From assembly GCF_037076455.1 (NCBI RefSeq), contig NZ_AP028679.1:2929501-2993500 (forward strand): a stretch of 64,000 nt of DNA. Reading direction: 5' to 3'. The stretch is from Desulfoferula mesophila (lineage in GTDB: Bacteria; Desulfobacterota; Desulfarculia; Desulfarculales; Desulfarculaceae). Positions within the stretch are counted from its first letter, which is position 1. Each line of letters starts with the position of its first letter. The position numbers were made by a program, and so were the translations under genes. This document shows positions 40,528-50,186 of this stretch, in pieces. The notes under the pieces were generated by a model that was given only the letters and a program-made list of their open reading frames with translations, made no database searches and had not been told where the DNA came from.

Positions 40528-42900
40528 TTAATCCCGCATCAACACCTGGCGGGGTTTGGAGCCCTCGCTGGGGCCCACGATTCCGTCGCGCTCCATCTGC
40601 TCGATGAGGTTGGCCGCCCGGTTGTAGCCCACCTTGAGGCGGCGCTGCACGTAGCTGATGGAGGCCTGGCCGCTCTCGCGCACCAGGGCCACCGCCTCGG
40701 GGTACAGCTCGTCGTCGGCCGCGCCACCCTCGCCGCCGTTGCCTTCCTCGGTGGCGGCAACCACGCTATCGTCGTACTCGGGCGGGGCCTGGCCTTTCCA
40801 AAAGGCGGTGACCCGGTCGATCTCCTCCTCGCTGACAAAGGCCCCGTGCAGGCGGCTGACCCCGGAGGTGTCCGGCGGCACGAAGAGCATGTCGCCCCGG
40901 CCCAAAAGGTGCTCGGCCCCCTGCTGGTCCAGGATGGTGCGGCTGTCCACCCGGCTGGCCACCTTGAAGGAGATGCGGGCCGGGAAGTTGGCCTTGATCA
41001 GCCCGGTGATCACGTCCACGCTGGGCCGCTGGGTGGCCAGGATCAGGTGGATGCCCGCCGCCCGGGCCATCTGGGCCAGGCGGGTGATGAGCCCCTCCAC
41101 CTCCTTGGAGCTGACCATCATCAGGTCGGCCAACTCGTCGATGAACACCAGGATATAGGGCAAGGGCTCCAGGTATTCCCGGCCGTTGTTGTCCACCCCC
41201 TCGGGCGCGGCGATGGGACCCCGATCGGCCAGGCGGCGGTTGAACGATTCGATGTTCTTCACCCCCAGCTCGGCCAACAGCTCGTAGCGCCGCTCCATCT
41301 CGCGCACCGCCCAGCGCAGCCCGGCGGTGGCCTCCTTGGGGCTGGTGATGATGGGGTAGAGCAAGTGAGGGATGTCGCTGTAAGCGGAGAGTTCGATGCG
41401 CTTGGGGTCCACCATGAGGATGCGCACCTGCTCCGGGGTGCAGCGGTAGAGGATGGACAGCACCAGGCAGTTGATGAACACGCTCTTGCCCGCGCCGGTG
41501 GCCCCGGCGATGAGCAGGTGGGGCATGCGGGCCAGGTTGGTCACCACCGGGTGGCCCAGGATGTCCTTGCCCACGGCCACGGTGAGCCGCGCGTTGTCCT
41601 TTTGGTAGACCTGGGCCGACAGGAGCTCGCGCAGGGCCACCATCTCCCGGGTGGGGTTGGGTATCTCGATGCCGATCACCGCCTTGCCCGGAATGGGGGC
41701 CACGATGCGGATGGACTTGGCCCGCATGACCATGGCCAGGTCGTCGGCCAGCCCGGCCACCTTGCTGATCTTCACCCCCGGCGCGGGCTTGAACTCGAAG
41801 CGGGTGACCACCGGACCGGGGGCCACCTCGCGCACCGCGCCCTGCACCCCGAAGTCGGCCAGCTTCTCCTCCAGCACCTTGCTGGTGGCCCGGAGCGCCT
41901 CGGCCTGCTCCGGCGGGGCCGGGCCGGGGCCGGGGTCCAGGAGATCCAGGTCGGGCAGCTTGAAGCGGCCCTTTTTGGGCGTGGGGGCCACCACCCCGGA
42001 GGCCGAGGCTCCCCCGGCCAGGCGGGGCTTGATCACCGGGCCCTCGCCGCCGTTCCGGGCGGCCGGCACCGGGTCGGGGTCGGGCTCCGCCGGGGCAACC
42101 GGTTCGGGAACCGGCTCCGGAGCCGGCTCGGGGCGGGAGATGATTATGTCAACCCTGGGCTCCGGCTCTAGCTCCGGCTCGGCGAACGTCCGGCCAGGTT
42201 CGTCCGGGCGCAGGCTGAGCGGCGATACCGCCTGCTGGGCCAGGGGGCCGTCTACCCGGGAGGCGCGCCACAAGGGCCCCAGCAGGGGCCACAGGGACCA
42301 GGCCAGCATGCCCAGAGAGGCTAAAACCACCAAAAGGGGCAACCCCCAAGCCAGCCAACTGCCCACCTGCCCCAGGCCCAGGGCGGCCGCCCGGCCCGCG
42401 CCGCCGCCCAGCGGCAGAGGCGCCCCGCCCAGGCCCACGCTGGCCCGGACCGCGCCCAAGAAGGCGGCCGAGGACACCAGCAGGCCCAGACCGGCGGCCC
42501 AATAAGGCAGCGTGCGCCCGGCGGCCCGGCCCGACCACAAGAGCCAGGCGGCGGGCAAAGGCAGGATCACCAGCCACCAAGCCCCCAGCCCGAAGATGCC
42601 GTAGGCCGCCCCGGCCAGGGCCGCGCCCGGCGCGCCCAGCAGATTGCCAGCCGGGCCCTTGGCTTGGTTCAGGGGCGAAGGGTCGGCCGCGCTATAAGAA
42701 GCCAGGGCCAGCCCCACCCCCAGGGCGACCAGCACCAACAGAGCCGCCCCCAGGGTGCGCCCCACCTGGGCCAGGGCGGCCAACGCCCGGTCGTTCAGGC
42801 CTTTGGAGGCCCTGCGCGGCTTGGGCGCCTTGGCCTTGCGAGGCTTGGGGGCCCGGGCCTTGGGGGGCTTGGTTTTCTTTTGGGGGCGTTTGGCGGACAA
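40528..42900 (-). CDS. ftsK: DNA translocase FtsK/SpoIIIE
   Basis: TTG at 42900 has a GAGGAAG site six bases upstream; an in-frame ATG at 42939 has none. The ~790-residue protein has a basic Lys/Pro/Ala tail, four membrane helices, a Pro/Glu-rich linker, the beta domain, and the ATPase with Walker A GATGAGKSVF and Walker B ILVFIDELADL. The C-terminal gamma winged helix (SISYVQRRLKVGYNRAANLIEQ) reads KOPS sites. It pumps chromosome DNA at the division septum. Confidence 0.95.
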   Translation of the reverse strand: MSAKRPQKKTKPPKARAPKPRKAKAPKPRRASKGLNDRALAALAQVGRTLGAALLVLVALGVGLALASYSAADPSPLNQAKGPAGNLLGAPGAALAGAAYGIFGLGAWWLVILPLPAAWLLWSGRAAGRTLPYWAAGLGLLVSSAAFLGAVRASVGLGGAPLPLGGGAGRAAALGLGQVGSWLAWGLPLLVVLASLGMLAWSLWPLLGPLWRASRVDGPLAQQAVSPLSLRPDEPGRTFAEPELEPEPRVDIIISRPEPAPEPVPEPVAPAEPDPDPVPAARNGGEGPVIKPRLAGGASASGVVAPTPKKGRFKLPDLDLLDPGPGPAPPEQAEALRATSKVLEEKLADFGVQGAVREVAPGPVVTRFEFKPAPGVKISKVAGLADDLAMVMRAKSIRIVAPIPGKAVIGIEIPNPTREMVALRELLSAQVYQKDNARLTVAVGKDILGHPVVTNLARMPHLLIAGATGAGKSVFINCLVLSILYRCTPEQVRILMVDPKRIELSAYSDIPHLLYPIITSPKEATAGLRWAVREMERRYELLAELGVKNIESFNRRLADRGPIAAPEGVDNNGREYLEPLPYILVFIDELADLMMVSSKEVEGLITRLAQMARAAGIHLILATQRPSVDVITGLIKANFPARISFKVASRVDSRTILDQQGAEHLLGRGDMLFVPPDTSGVSRLHGAFVSEEEIDRVTAFWKGQAPPEYDDSVVAATEEGNGGEGGAADDELYPEAVALVRESGQASISYVQRRLKVGYNRAANLIEQMERDGIVGPSEGSKPRQVLMRD

Positions 42901-42944
42901 ATAGCTTCCTCTTTCAAGACTTGCACAGGCTATGGCCATACAAT

Positions 42945-43772
42945 CTAGGGGGCGCTAGGGGGGCTGTCAACCGGAGGTTCATCCCCGGCATTTCTCTGCA
43001 ACTCGAGGATGCGCTCCCGCACCAGCTCCGACAGATCTTCGCGATCCCCGGCCTTCAGCCCCTCGGTCTTTATGGGCTCGCCCAGGATAACCTCTATGGG
43101 GCCGGGGTCCAACAGCAGGCGGTCGTTGGCCAGGGCCTGGCGGGTGCCGTGCAGGTAAAAAGGCACCACCGGCTTGCCCGACTTGATGGCCAGCAGGAAC
43201 CCTCCGCTCTTAAAGGGCAAAAGCCTGCCGTCTTCGGAGCGGGTTCCCTCGGGAAAGATCACCACGCTGGCCCCGTCGCTCACCCGGCGGGAGGCCAAAA
43301 TCAGGCTTTGCATGGCCTGGCGGCTTTCCGAGCGGTCCACGGGTATATTGTTAAGGGCGCTCAGGGCCGGGCCGAACAAGGGTATGGAAAACAGCTCCTT
43401 TTTGGCCACCCAGCGGAAGTTTTTGGGCATCACCGATTGTAGGGAGGGGATATCCAGGGCCGAGGCATGGTTGCCCGCGAACACGTAGGCTTCCTCCGGG
43501 TCCAGGTCTTGCCCCCCCACCAGGCGCACCCGGCACAGGATGCCCCGCATGAGCAGCCGGGCCCAGCCCCGCGGAGCCCATTGCAGCTTGTGGGGATTGA
43601 CGCCCAGCGCTCCGCCGATTATGGCCGCCAGGGAAAAAGGAATGGTCAACAACACCATCAAAGATATTCCCCAGGCGGACCAAAGGTAGCGTACCGGCAG
43701 CCACCAGCGGCTCTTTTCATCTTTACCGGCCGCCGTCGGTTGCGGCCCCTTTTCACCTTGTGCTACAGTCAA
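42945..43772 (-). CDS. 1-acyl-sn-glycerol-3-phosphate acyltransferase (PlsC family)
   Basis: This ~275-residue membrane-associated protein has one hydrophobic segment ([19 protein letters not shown]) and the acyltransferase motifs NHASALD and FPEGTRS, then PVVPFYLHG. It adds the second acyl chain to lysophosphatidic acid. The start codon is probably TTG at 43772; the ftsK gene follows at once. It diverges from ssb. Confidence 0.92.
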   Translation of the reverse strand: MTVAQGEKGPQPTAAGKDEKSRWWLPVRYLWSAWGISLMVLLTIPFSLAAIIGGALGVNPHKLQWAPRGWARLLMRGILCRVRLVGGQDLDPEEAYVFAGNHASALDIPSLQSVMPKNFRWVAKKELFSIPLFGPALSALNNIPVDRSESRQAMQSLILASRRVSDGASVVIFPEGTRSEDGRLLPFKSGGFLLAIKSGKPVVPFYLHGTRQALANDRLLLDPGPIEVILGEPIKTEGLKAGDREDLSELVRERILELQRNAGDEPPVDSPPSAP

Positions 43773-43798
43773 CGTCTAAAATCCAAAGGAGTTGTCCA

Positions 43799-44257
43799 AT
43801 GGCCCGTGGCGTCAATAAAGTCATTCTCATCGGCAACCTGGGCGCAGACCCGGAACTGAAGTATACCCCAAGCGGCACGGCCGTGTGCACCTTCCGCTTG
43901 GCCACCAGCGAGTCTTTCAAGGACCGCGACGGCAATATGCAGGAGCGCACCGAGTGGCATCGCATAGTGGCCTGGACCAAGCTCGGCGAGATCGCGGCGC
44001 AATACCTGTCCAAAGGCCGCCAGGTCTACGTCGAGGGTTCCATCCGGACCCGTTCCTGGGAAGACCAAAGCGGCGAGCGTAAGTACATGACCGAAATCGT
44101 GGCCCGCGACATCCAGTTCCTGGGCGGCCAGGGCGGCGGCCAAGGCGGCGGCCAGGGCGGCGGCGGTTACGGCGGTGGTGGTGGGGGAGGCAATTATGGA
44201 GGCGGCGGCAACGACTTCGGCGGTCCGCCTTCCACGGACGACGATATCCCCTTCTAA
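43799..44257 (+). CDS. ssb: Single-stranded DNA-binding protein
   Basis: This 152-residue protein has an OB fold ([20 protein letters not shown] ... EWHRIVAW), a Gly-rich linker made of repeated GGGQ and GGG units, and the acidic tip DDDIPF that recruits replication and repair proteins. The ATG is preceded by AAAGGAGTTG. A strong terminator follows. It is the only gene on its transcript. Confidence 0.97.
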   Translation: MARGVNKVILIGNLGADPELKYTPSGTAVCTFRLATSESFKDRDGNMQERTEWHRIVAWTKLGEIAAQYLSKGRQVYVEGSIRTRSWEDQSGERKYMTEIVARDIQFLGGQGGGQGGGQGGGGYGGGGGGGNYGGGGNDFGGPPSTDDDIPF

Positions 44258-44294
44258 AATCCTCGGTCCGGGGGGAGCGTTTTCATTGTCACAT

Positions 44295-44339
44295 AGTGGA
44301 AAGCGGCCGCAACCGGCCGCTCTCCACTACTCATTTTTT
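44295..44339 (+). terminator. Rho-independent terminator of ssb
   Basis: AGTGGA-a-AGCGGCCG pairs with CGGCCGCT-c-TCCACT with one mismatch and a CAAC loop, followed shortly by TTTTTT. Confidence 0.88.
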
Positions 44340-44446
44340 GACGTATGGCGGGTGGCGGCCTGGGCCACGCCGCGCCCGGCGGCGCCTTTCGTTCCCGGCC
44401 TTCCCCACCACGCAGTCAGGGTCGGTTTCACAACCAGGAGCCGGCC

Positions 44447-45478
44447 ATGAACTCAAATCCCGCCATCACCGTACTCATGCCGGCTTACAATTGCGGCCCC
44501 TACGTGGGCGAGGCCATCGAGAGCATCCTTGGGCAGACCTTCCGGGACTTCGAATTGCTCATAATCAACGACGGGTCCACCGACGACACCCGTGAGGTGA
44601 TCCTCTCCTTCCAGGACCCCAGGATCCGTTTTTTGGACAACGGGCGAAATCTGGGGGCGGCCAATTCCTCCAATATAGGCATGGGGCGGGCGCGCGGCGC
44701 CTACATCGCCAGAATGGACGCCGACGACCTCAGCCTGCCCTCTAGGCTGGAGCGCCAATACGAGTTTATGGAGGGCAATCCCCAGACCGTGGCCTGCGGC
44801 ACCGGCCTGGAGTTTTTTTCCGATGAGCCCCTGGACCGCTCCTGGCCGATGCGCAACGACCCGGAGCGCCTGAAGGTGGACCTGTTTTTTCATTCTCCCC
44901 TGATTCACGGCAGCCTGATGTTTCGCAGGTCCCCGCTGCGCCGCCACGGCATCCAATACGATCCCCGGTGCGTGGTCGCCCAGGACTATGACTTCATCAG
45001 CCGCCTGGCCCGGGTGGGCGACCTGGGGGCGGTGGAGGAAATACTTTACCGTTATCGCCGGTATGCGGACCAAGCCACGGTCAAGCGCCAGGTGGAGCAG
45101 GGGCGGACCTCCCGCCACATCCGGGCCCGCCTGCTGAAGGAGTTGGGCCTAGAGTTCACTCCCCAGGAGTTGGAGGTGCATAACCTGCTGGCCGTCCACC
45201 ATTTCACGGAGTTGGGCGGGCGGGTGGACGAGGCGGAGCGGTGGCTGGCCAAGCTCTACAGCGCCCTGACCGACGTTGGCGGCCATAGCCCGGACAAGGT
45301 CCGCGCCGCCTTGTGGAACTACTGTCTGCTCTTGTGCCTGTCCCTGCCCCCGCGCCGGGGCCTGGCCTGCCTGGCCAGGATATTCCGCCCGCCCCTGTCC
45401 GCCGTGTTTCCCTGGCAAAACATGTCGCCATACAAGATGTTGCTGTATTATTCGTATAGGAAGTTCGTCCGCACCTAG
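44447..45478 (+). CDS. Family 2 glycosyltransferase
   Basis: ATG at 44447 follows AGGAG; the longer frame upstream is low in supporting signals. The 343-residue protein has the GT-A start ITVLMPAYNCGPYVGEAIES, the DGSTDDT nucleotide-sugar motif, the metal-binding MDADD, and a late DYDFISRLA acceptor-side motif. It transfers a sugar to cell-surface glycan. The C-terminal ~80 residues include a hydrophobic segment near LLLCLSLPPR. No other polysaccharide genes are adjacent. Confidence 0.93.
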   Translation: MNSNPAITVLMPAYNCGPYVGEAIESILGQTFRDFELLIINDGSTDDTREVILSFQDPRIRFLDNGRNLGAANSSNIGMGRARGAYIARMDADDLSLPSRLERQYEFMEGNPQTVACGTGLEFFSDEPLDRSWPMRNDPERLKVDLFFHSPLIHGSLMFRRSPLRRHGIQYDPRCVVAQDYDFISRLARVGDLGAVEEILYRYRRYADQATVKRQVEQGRTSRHIRARLLKELGLEFTPQELEVHNLLAVHHFTELGGRVDEAERWLAKLYSALTDVGGHSPDKVRAALWNYCLLLCLSLPPRRGLACLARIFRPPLSAVFPWQNMSPYKMLLYYSYRKFVRT

Positions 45479-45549
45479 GTCCGCTCGGCGCGCGTCGGCC
45501 GCCCAGCCCCAAAGGGAGAGGTCCGCCGCCCCGGCTTGGAGATGAACCC

Positions 45550-46161
45550 GTGCTGTTAGAGATCAACCCCCAGAACCCCCAACCGCGCCTGATCGCCAGG
45601 GTGGTGGAGGTGTTGGAAAGCGGCGGGGTTGTGGCCTACCCCACCGACACGCTCTACGGCCTGGGCTGCGACATCCACAACAAAAAAGCCCTCAAACGGC
45701 TGCACCAGATTAAAGGCCAGCCCGAGTCCAAGCCTTTCTCCTTCATTTGCCCCGACCTCAGCGACCTCAGCCGCTACGCCCTGGTTACCAACTACGCCTA
45801 CAAAACCCTCAAACGCCTGCTGCCCGGCCCCTACACCTTCGTGCTCACCGGCAGCCGGGAGGTGCCGGGCATGATGCTCACCCGGCGCAAGACCGCGGGC
45901 ATCAGGGTGCCGGGCCATCCCATACCCCTGGCCATCGTGCAGGCCCTGGGGCGGCCCCTGGCCAGCGCCACCGCCACCGATCCCGACGGGCATGAGTATT
46001 TGCACGCCTGGGAGATCGACGAAGCCATGGGCAAGCAGCTCGACCTGGTGATCGACGGTGGGCCGGTTCCGGGCCAACCCTCCAGCGTCATCAGCCTGGT
46101 GGACGACCAGCCCGAAATCATCCGCGAGGGGGCCGGGCCGGTGGAGGAGTTCCGCCTGTAA
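45550..46161 (+). CDS. Sua5/YciO/YrdC family protein, YciO-like
   Basis: GTG at 45550 gives a 203-residue protein. It has the ATP/threonine-binding motif VAYPTDTLYGLGCD, KPFSFICPD, then LLPGPYTFVL and the RVPGHPIPLAI strand. Family members make threonylcarbamoyl-AMP for tRNA t6A; YciO-like ones lack proven activity. The start of the core is at residue 20. It follows the glycosyltransferase and precedes a racemase, with short gaps. Confidence 0.9.
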   Translation: MLLEINPQNPQPRLIARVVEVLESGGVVAYPTDTLYGLGCDIHNKKALKRLHQIKGQPESKPFSFICPDLSDLSRYALVTNYAYKTLKRLLPGPYTFVLTGSREVPGMMLTRRKTAGIRVPGHPIPLAIVQALGRPLASATATDPDGHEYLHAWEIDEAMGKQLDLVIDGGPVPGQPSSVISLVDDQPEIIREGAGPVEEFRL

Positions 46162-46199
46162 GGGGGCGTTGCCGCTCCCCCAAAAGCCCAGAGGGGATC

Positions 46200-46892
46200 A
46201 TGCGAAAAATCGGCTTGATCGGAGGCCTGGGGCCTGAATCCACCCTTGACTACTACAAGGGCATCATCAGCTCCTTCGCCGCCGCCGGGGCGAATTACGA
46301 CTATCCCGAGATTTTCATCCACAGCGTCAGTCTGGCCCGGTTCATGCGCCTGGCCAACGCGGGTGAGTGGGCCCAAGTGGCCGAAATGCTCTTGGAAAGC
46401 GTGGAGGCCCTCGGCCGCGCCGGAGCCGACTTCGCGGCCATCGCCTCCAACACGCCCCATCTGGTCTTTGAGGCGGTGAGCTCGCGCTCCCCCCTGCCCC
46501 TGGTCAGCATCGTGGAGGCCACCCTGCACCGCGCCGTGGTCATGGGCCTCAAGAGACCGGGGATGCTGGGCACCCGCCTCACCATGGACTCGCGGCTATA
46601 CCAGGACCGTTTCGAACCCGAGGGTATGGCGGTTGCAGTGCCCCTGCCCGAGGAACGCGAGCTCATCCAAAAGCGCCTGGACACCGAGATCGAGATGGGT
46701 ATTTTCAAGGACGCCACCCGGGGAGAGCTGTTGCGCATCGTCTCGCGTATGCGACGCGAGCAAGGCATCGATTCGGTCATCCTGGGCTGCACGGAGTTGC
46801 CGCTCATCCTGGGAGGCGACGAGTTGGGCCTGCCTTTTTTAAACACCGCGGCCATCCATGTGGCGGCCATAGTGGAGTACTGCCGCGCCTGA
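46200..46892 (+). CDS. Aspartate/glutamate racemase family protein
   Basis: This 230-residue protein has the family start IGLIGGLGPESTLDYYKGI. The first catalytic site, usually CNT, is SNT here (IASNTPHLVFE), while the second keeps its Cys (LGCTELPLIL). This asymmetric pair is found in broad-specificity amino-acid racemase relatives. It may act on aspartate, glutamate or other amino acids. The gene is the last in its group; AGAGGGGATC precedes the ATG. Confidence 0.9.
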   Translation: MRKIGLIGGLGPESTLDYYKGIISSFAAAGANYDYPEIFIHSVSLARFMRLANAGEWAQVAEMLLESVEALGRAGADFAAIASNTPHLVFEAVSSRSPLPLVSIVEATLHRAVVMGLKRPGMLGTRLTMDSRLYQDRFEPEGMAVAVPLPEERELIQKRLDTEIEMGIFKDATRGELLRIVSRMRREQGIDSVILGCTELPLILGGDELGLPFLNTAAIHVAAIVEYCRA

Positions 46893-46930
46893 TTGTGGCT
46901 TGGCCTAAGGACGTGTTCCGCGTCTGAAGC

Positions 46931-48421
46931 CTAGCGGCCCGTGCGGGCGGTGGGGGCCTCGCCCCGGCGGCGGCGCTCCAGCCACCAGGCCGCCATGCCC
47001 ACGGCGATACTGCTGCTGCCCAGCCAGGCAGCCATGCCGAACACCCCGTCCAGCCCGGCCACCAGGGCTTGGGGCGGGGCGGTCATCAGCTTGTCCGGGT
47101 CCAGACCCGGAGCCGCCGCCAACAGGTACACGCTGAAGACCGCACCCATGAGCGGCACCCCGGAGGTGTTGCCCAGGGTGCGCGACAGAGACACCAGGCC
47201 GGAAGACACCCCCAGCCGGTTGCGGGGGGAGCGGCCCATGATGGAGCTGTTGTTGGGCACCTGGAACAGCCCCAGGCCCAGGCCCAGGGGCAGCGTCCGC
47301 AAGACGTATTCCGTAACCGAGAGGTGCAGGGTGATTCCGCTGATGGTCAGGCAGCCGAGCACCAGGAGCACCAGCCCGGCCAGGCTGACCAGACGCGGCC
47401 CGAAACGGTCGGCGCACCAGCCGGCGGGGTGGGAGACGATGCCCATGCACACCGGCACCACCAACATGAGGAAACCCGCCTGTTGGGGGGAATAGCCCTC
47501 CGCCGCCTGCAGGTAGATGGGCAGGATGAACATCCCCCCCAGGATCAAAAAACTGTTCCAGCTCATGACCAGGCCCAGGGCGTACTCCGGATCCCGAAAC
47601 AGGGACAGGGGCATCATGGGCTGGGCGCTGCGTGCCTCCACCCACAAAAACAGGGCCACCCCCACCGCCGCCGCCAAAAACAACAGGGGCGAGGCGCCGG
47701 AGGAGAAGCCGTGGTGCTGGCCCAGGGTCATGGCCAGGGCGTAGCAGATAAGGGCGCTGAACAATAGCAGGGCCCCGGCCAGGTCGAAGCGCTCGCCCTT
47801 GCCGCTGTGGTGGTCGCCGGGCACGTAGCGCAGGACCATGTACCAGGAGATGAGGCACACCGGCAGGTTGACCCAGAAGATGGCCCGCCAGCCCACGGTG
47901 CCCACCAAGAGCCCGCCCAGAGGATGGCCCACCGCCAGGCCCAGGGACACCGCCGTGCCGATGATGCCCATCACCCTGCCCCGCTGGCCGGCCGGAAATA
48001 TCTCGGTGACGATGCCCATGCCCAGGGCCTGCATCATCACCGCGCCGAGGGCCTGCACCCCCCGGAAGGCGATGAGGGTCCAGACGCTGGTGGCCAGGCC
48101 GCACAGGGCCGAGCCCGCTCCGAACACCGCGATACCCACCAGGTAGACCAGCTTCTTGCCGAACATGTCGCCCAGGCGGCCCACTCCCAGCATCAGCGAG
48201 GTGATGACCAGGGCGTAGCTCACCACCACCCACTCCACGCTGGCCAGGGAGGCCCCCAGGTCGTGCATGAGGGTGGGCAGGGCGATGACCACGATGCTGA
48301 TGTCCATGGTACCCATGAACACGCTGAGCCCGATGCCCAGCAGGGCCAGGCCGCGCCGGAAGTCGGGGTGCCCCTGGGCCGGGTCTATTTCCAGGGCTGG
48401 AGGCATGCTCGTCCGCCGCAT
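46931..48421 (-). CDS. DHA2-family MFS drug exporter (EmrB/QacA type)
   Basis: This ~496-residue protein has about 14 membrane helices, the N-terminal MDISIVVIALPTL motif, GRLGDMFGKK and the later LGLGLFQVPNNSSIMG, all typical of DHA2 proton antiporters. It exports toxic hydrophobic compounds. The start is ambiguous among TTG 48439, ATG 48421 and ATG 48406. No membrane-fusion partner is adjacent. Confidence 0.93.
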   Translation of the reverse strand: MRRTSMPPALEIDPAQGHPDFRRGLALLGIGLSVFMGTMDISIVVIALPTLMHDLGASLASVEWVVVSYALVITSLMLGVGRLGDMFGKKLVYLVGIAVFGAGSALCGLATSVWTLIAFRGVQALGAVMMQALGMGIVTEIFPAGQRGRVMGIIGTAVSLGLAVGHPLGGLLVGTVGWRAIFWVNLPVCLISWYMVLRYVPGDHHSGKGERFDLAGALLLFSALICYALAMTLGQHHGFSSGASPLLFLAAAVGVALFLWVEARSAQPMMPLSLFRDPEYALGLVMSWNSFLILGGMFILPIYLQAAEGYSPQQAGFLMLVVPVCMGIVSHPAGWCADRFGPRLVSLAGLVLLVLGCLTISGITLHLSVTEYVLRTLPLGLGLGLFQVPNNSSIMGRSPRNRLGVSSGLVSLSRTLGNTSGVPLMGAVFSVYLLAAAPGLDPDKLMTAPPQALVAGLDGVFGMAAWLGSSSIAVGMAAWWLERRRRGEAPTARTGR

Positions 48422-48510
48422 GAGTAACAAATCAGGCAAAACAGAAATTTTACCAGCAATGATCGAACAGTCTAGGGCGGGTCCGAAGCGGCCTCCTGGG
48501 GCCGGGCGCC

Positions 48511-49272
48511 TCAGGCGGCGGAGAGCGGGCGCTCCAGGTAGAGCAGAGTGCCGCCCATGGCCGCCAGGGGCAACAGGGCGAAGTTGACCACCGGCACCAG
48601 GCCTATGACCAGTACCGCGCTGCCGAAGCCCAACCAGCCCAGGCCCATGCCGCGCACGTAGCGCGACTTTTGCTGGAGGCTCAGGCCCCGGCGGTCCAGG
48701 GGATAGTCCATGAACTCCAGGGCCAGGAAATAGGCGGTGAACAGCCAGGCCAGCACCGCGTAGAGTATGGCCCCCACCCCGGGGACCAAGTTGACCAGCA
48801 GCAGGGGCAGCATCACCCCCAGGTAGATGACCAGGCGCTTAAGGCTCTGGCGCAGCACCCTGAGCATGTCGCGCAGCAGTCCGGCATCGCTCCAGGGCGC
48901 GCCGGCGGGCATGCCCTGGGCCAGGGCCTCGGTGCGGCGGGTGAGGATTTCCAGAAAGGGTTCGGCCACCACCCGGCCCACCACGGCGAACAGATATATC
49001 TGCGCCCCCAACAGGGCCAGGACCAGCAGCACCAGCGCCACGTACAACAGCGCCGCCCACCACCAGCCCTCTCCGCCGGGCAAAAGCCCCCGCACCCAGT
49101 CGCCCAGGTAGGCGTAGCTTAGCCAGAAGGCCAGGCCGAAGAGGATCAGGTTGAGCAAAAAGGGCGCCGCGGCCAGGGGCCACAGGCGCTTGTGGTCCCA
49201 CAACAAGCGCAGGCCTCGCAGAGGAGACCAAAAGGCGCGCAGAAAAGTCAGGGGATTGGCCGACGCCCTCAT
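48511..49272 (-). CDS. EI24/CysZ-like membrane protein
   Basis: This 253-residue protein has four to six hydrophobic segments and the EI24 phrase AEPFLEILTRRTEAL, with MDYPLDRRGLSL in the later loop as in CysZ. Members transport sulfate or affect cell envelope; the function here is unknown. The ATG overlaps the sppA stop, so the genes are co-translated. Confidence 0.85.
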   Translation of the reverse strand: MRASANPLTFLRAFWSPLRGLRLLWDHKRLWPLAAAPFLLNLILFGLAFWLSYAYLGDWVRGLLPGGEGWWWAALLYVALVLLVLALLGAQIYLFAVVGRVVAEPFLEILTRRTEALAQGMPAGAPWSDAGLLRDMLRVLRQSLKRLVIYLGVMLPLLLVNLVPGVGAILYAVLAWLFTAYFLALEFMDYPLDRRGLSLQQKSRYVRGMGLGWLGFGSAVLVIGLVPVVNFALLPLAAMGGTLLYLERPLSAA

Positions 49273-50165
49273 GGATTAAGGGGCGAGGCGGGCCAGCGGT
49301 AGTCCAAACCGGGCCGCAGGCCCAGATCGGTAGCCAGGTCCTTGAGGAGCACCCTGGCCTGGTCGCGCAGCAGCTCGGCCCAGAAGCCGCCCTTCTTTTC
49401 GGGCCACACCACGGTGGGCTGGCCCTTGATGCCGCCCAGGCGGGCGGCCAGATTGACCGCGTCCTGGAAGTTGCCCAGTTGGTCTACCAGGCCCAGTTGC
49501 TTGGCCTTGGCGCCGGTGTAGATTCCGCCGTTGGCCAGGGCCTTGACCTTGTCGTAGGGCATGCGGCGGCCCTTGGCCACGTCGCTCACGAACTGCTGAT
49601 AGGTCTGATCGATGAGTTCCTGGAAGTTGGCCCGCTCGGCCGGGCTGAGCGGGCGCGAAAGCATGCCCCCGCCCTTGAGCTCGCCGGAGCGCAAGACCTG
49701 CACCTTGACCCCCACCTTTTCCAGCAACTGGTGCAAGTCGGGAATGGTGGAGATGACCCCGATGGAGCCGGTGATGGTGGCCGGGGCGGCCACGATCTTG
49801 GTGCAGGCGGCGGCCAAATAATAGGCCCCGCTGGCGGCCACCCCGCCCATGGAGGCCACCACCGGCTTGACCTTGGCGGTGCGGGCCACCTCCATGTACA
49901 TCTCCTGGGACGCGGCCGCGCCGCCGCCCCCGGAGTTCAGCCGGATGATGATGGCCTTTACCGAGTCGTCGCGCCTGAGGCGGATCAAATATTTGTTGAA
50001 TTCCTTGGACGAGCTGATGAGGCCGGTGACGGGAAGCACGGCGATCTTGCCGCCGAAAAGGGCCTCGGGGCGGAGCCCCGGTTTGATAAACACCAGGGCT
50101 CCGCCGAACAAGGCCACGATCAGGGCACATACCCCAATGGCCAGGGCCAGGGGATGTTTTTTCAT
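49269..50165 (-). CDS. sppA: Signal peptide peptidase SppA
   Basis: This 298-residue protein has an N-terminal membrane anchor (ALAIGVCALIVALFGGALVF) and a ClpP-like fold. The nucleophile Ser is in MGGVAASGAYYLAAA and the candidate base Lys in TGAKAKQLGLVD. It degrades leftover signal peptides in the membrane. It lies 21 bases after rpsA and overlaps the EI24 gene. Length matches the short SppA form. Confidence 0.95.
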   Translation of the reverse strand: MKKHPLALAIGVCALIVALFGGALVFIKPGLRPEALFGGKIAVLPVTGLISSSKEFNKYLIRLRRDDSVKAIIIRLNSGGGGAAASQEMYMEVARTAKVKPVVASMGGVAASGAYYLAAACTKIVAAPATITGSIGVISTIPDLHQLLEKVGVKVQVLRSGELKGGGMLSRPLSPAERANFQELIDQTYQQFVSDVAKGRRMPYDKVKALANGGIYTGAKAKQLGLVDQLGNFQDAVNLAARLGGIKGQPTVVWPEKKGGFWAELLRDQARVLLKDLATDLGLRPGLDYRWPASPLNP

Positions 50166-50186
50166 ATAGCTACTTTCGGGAGACGG

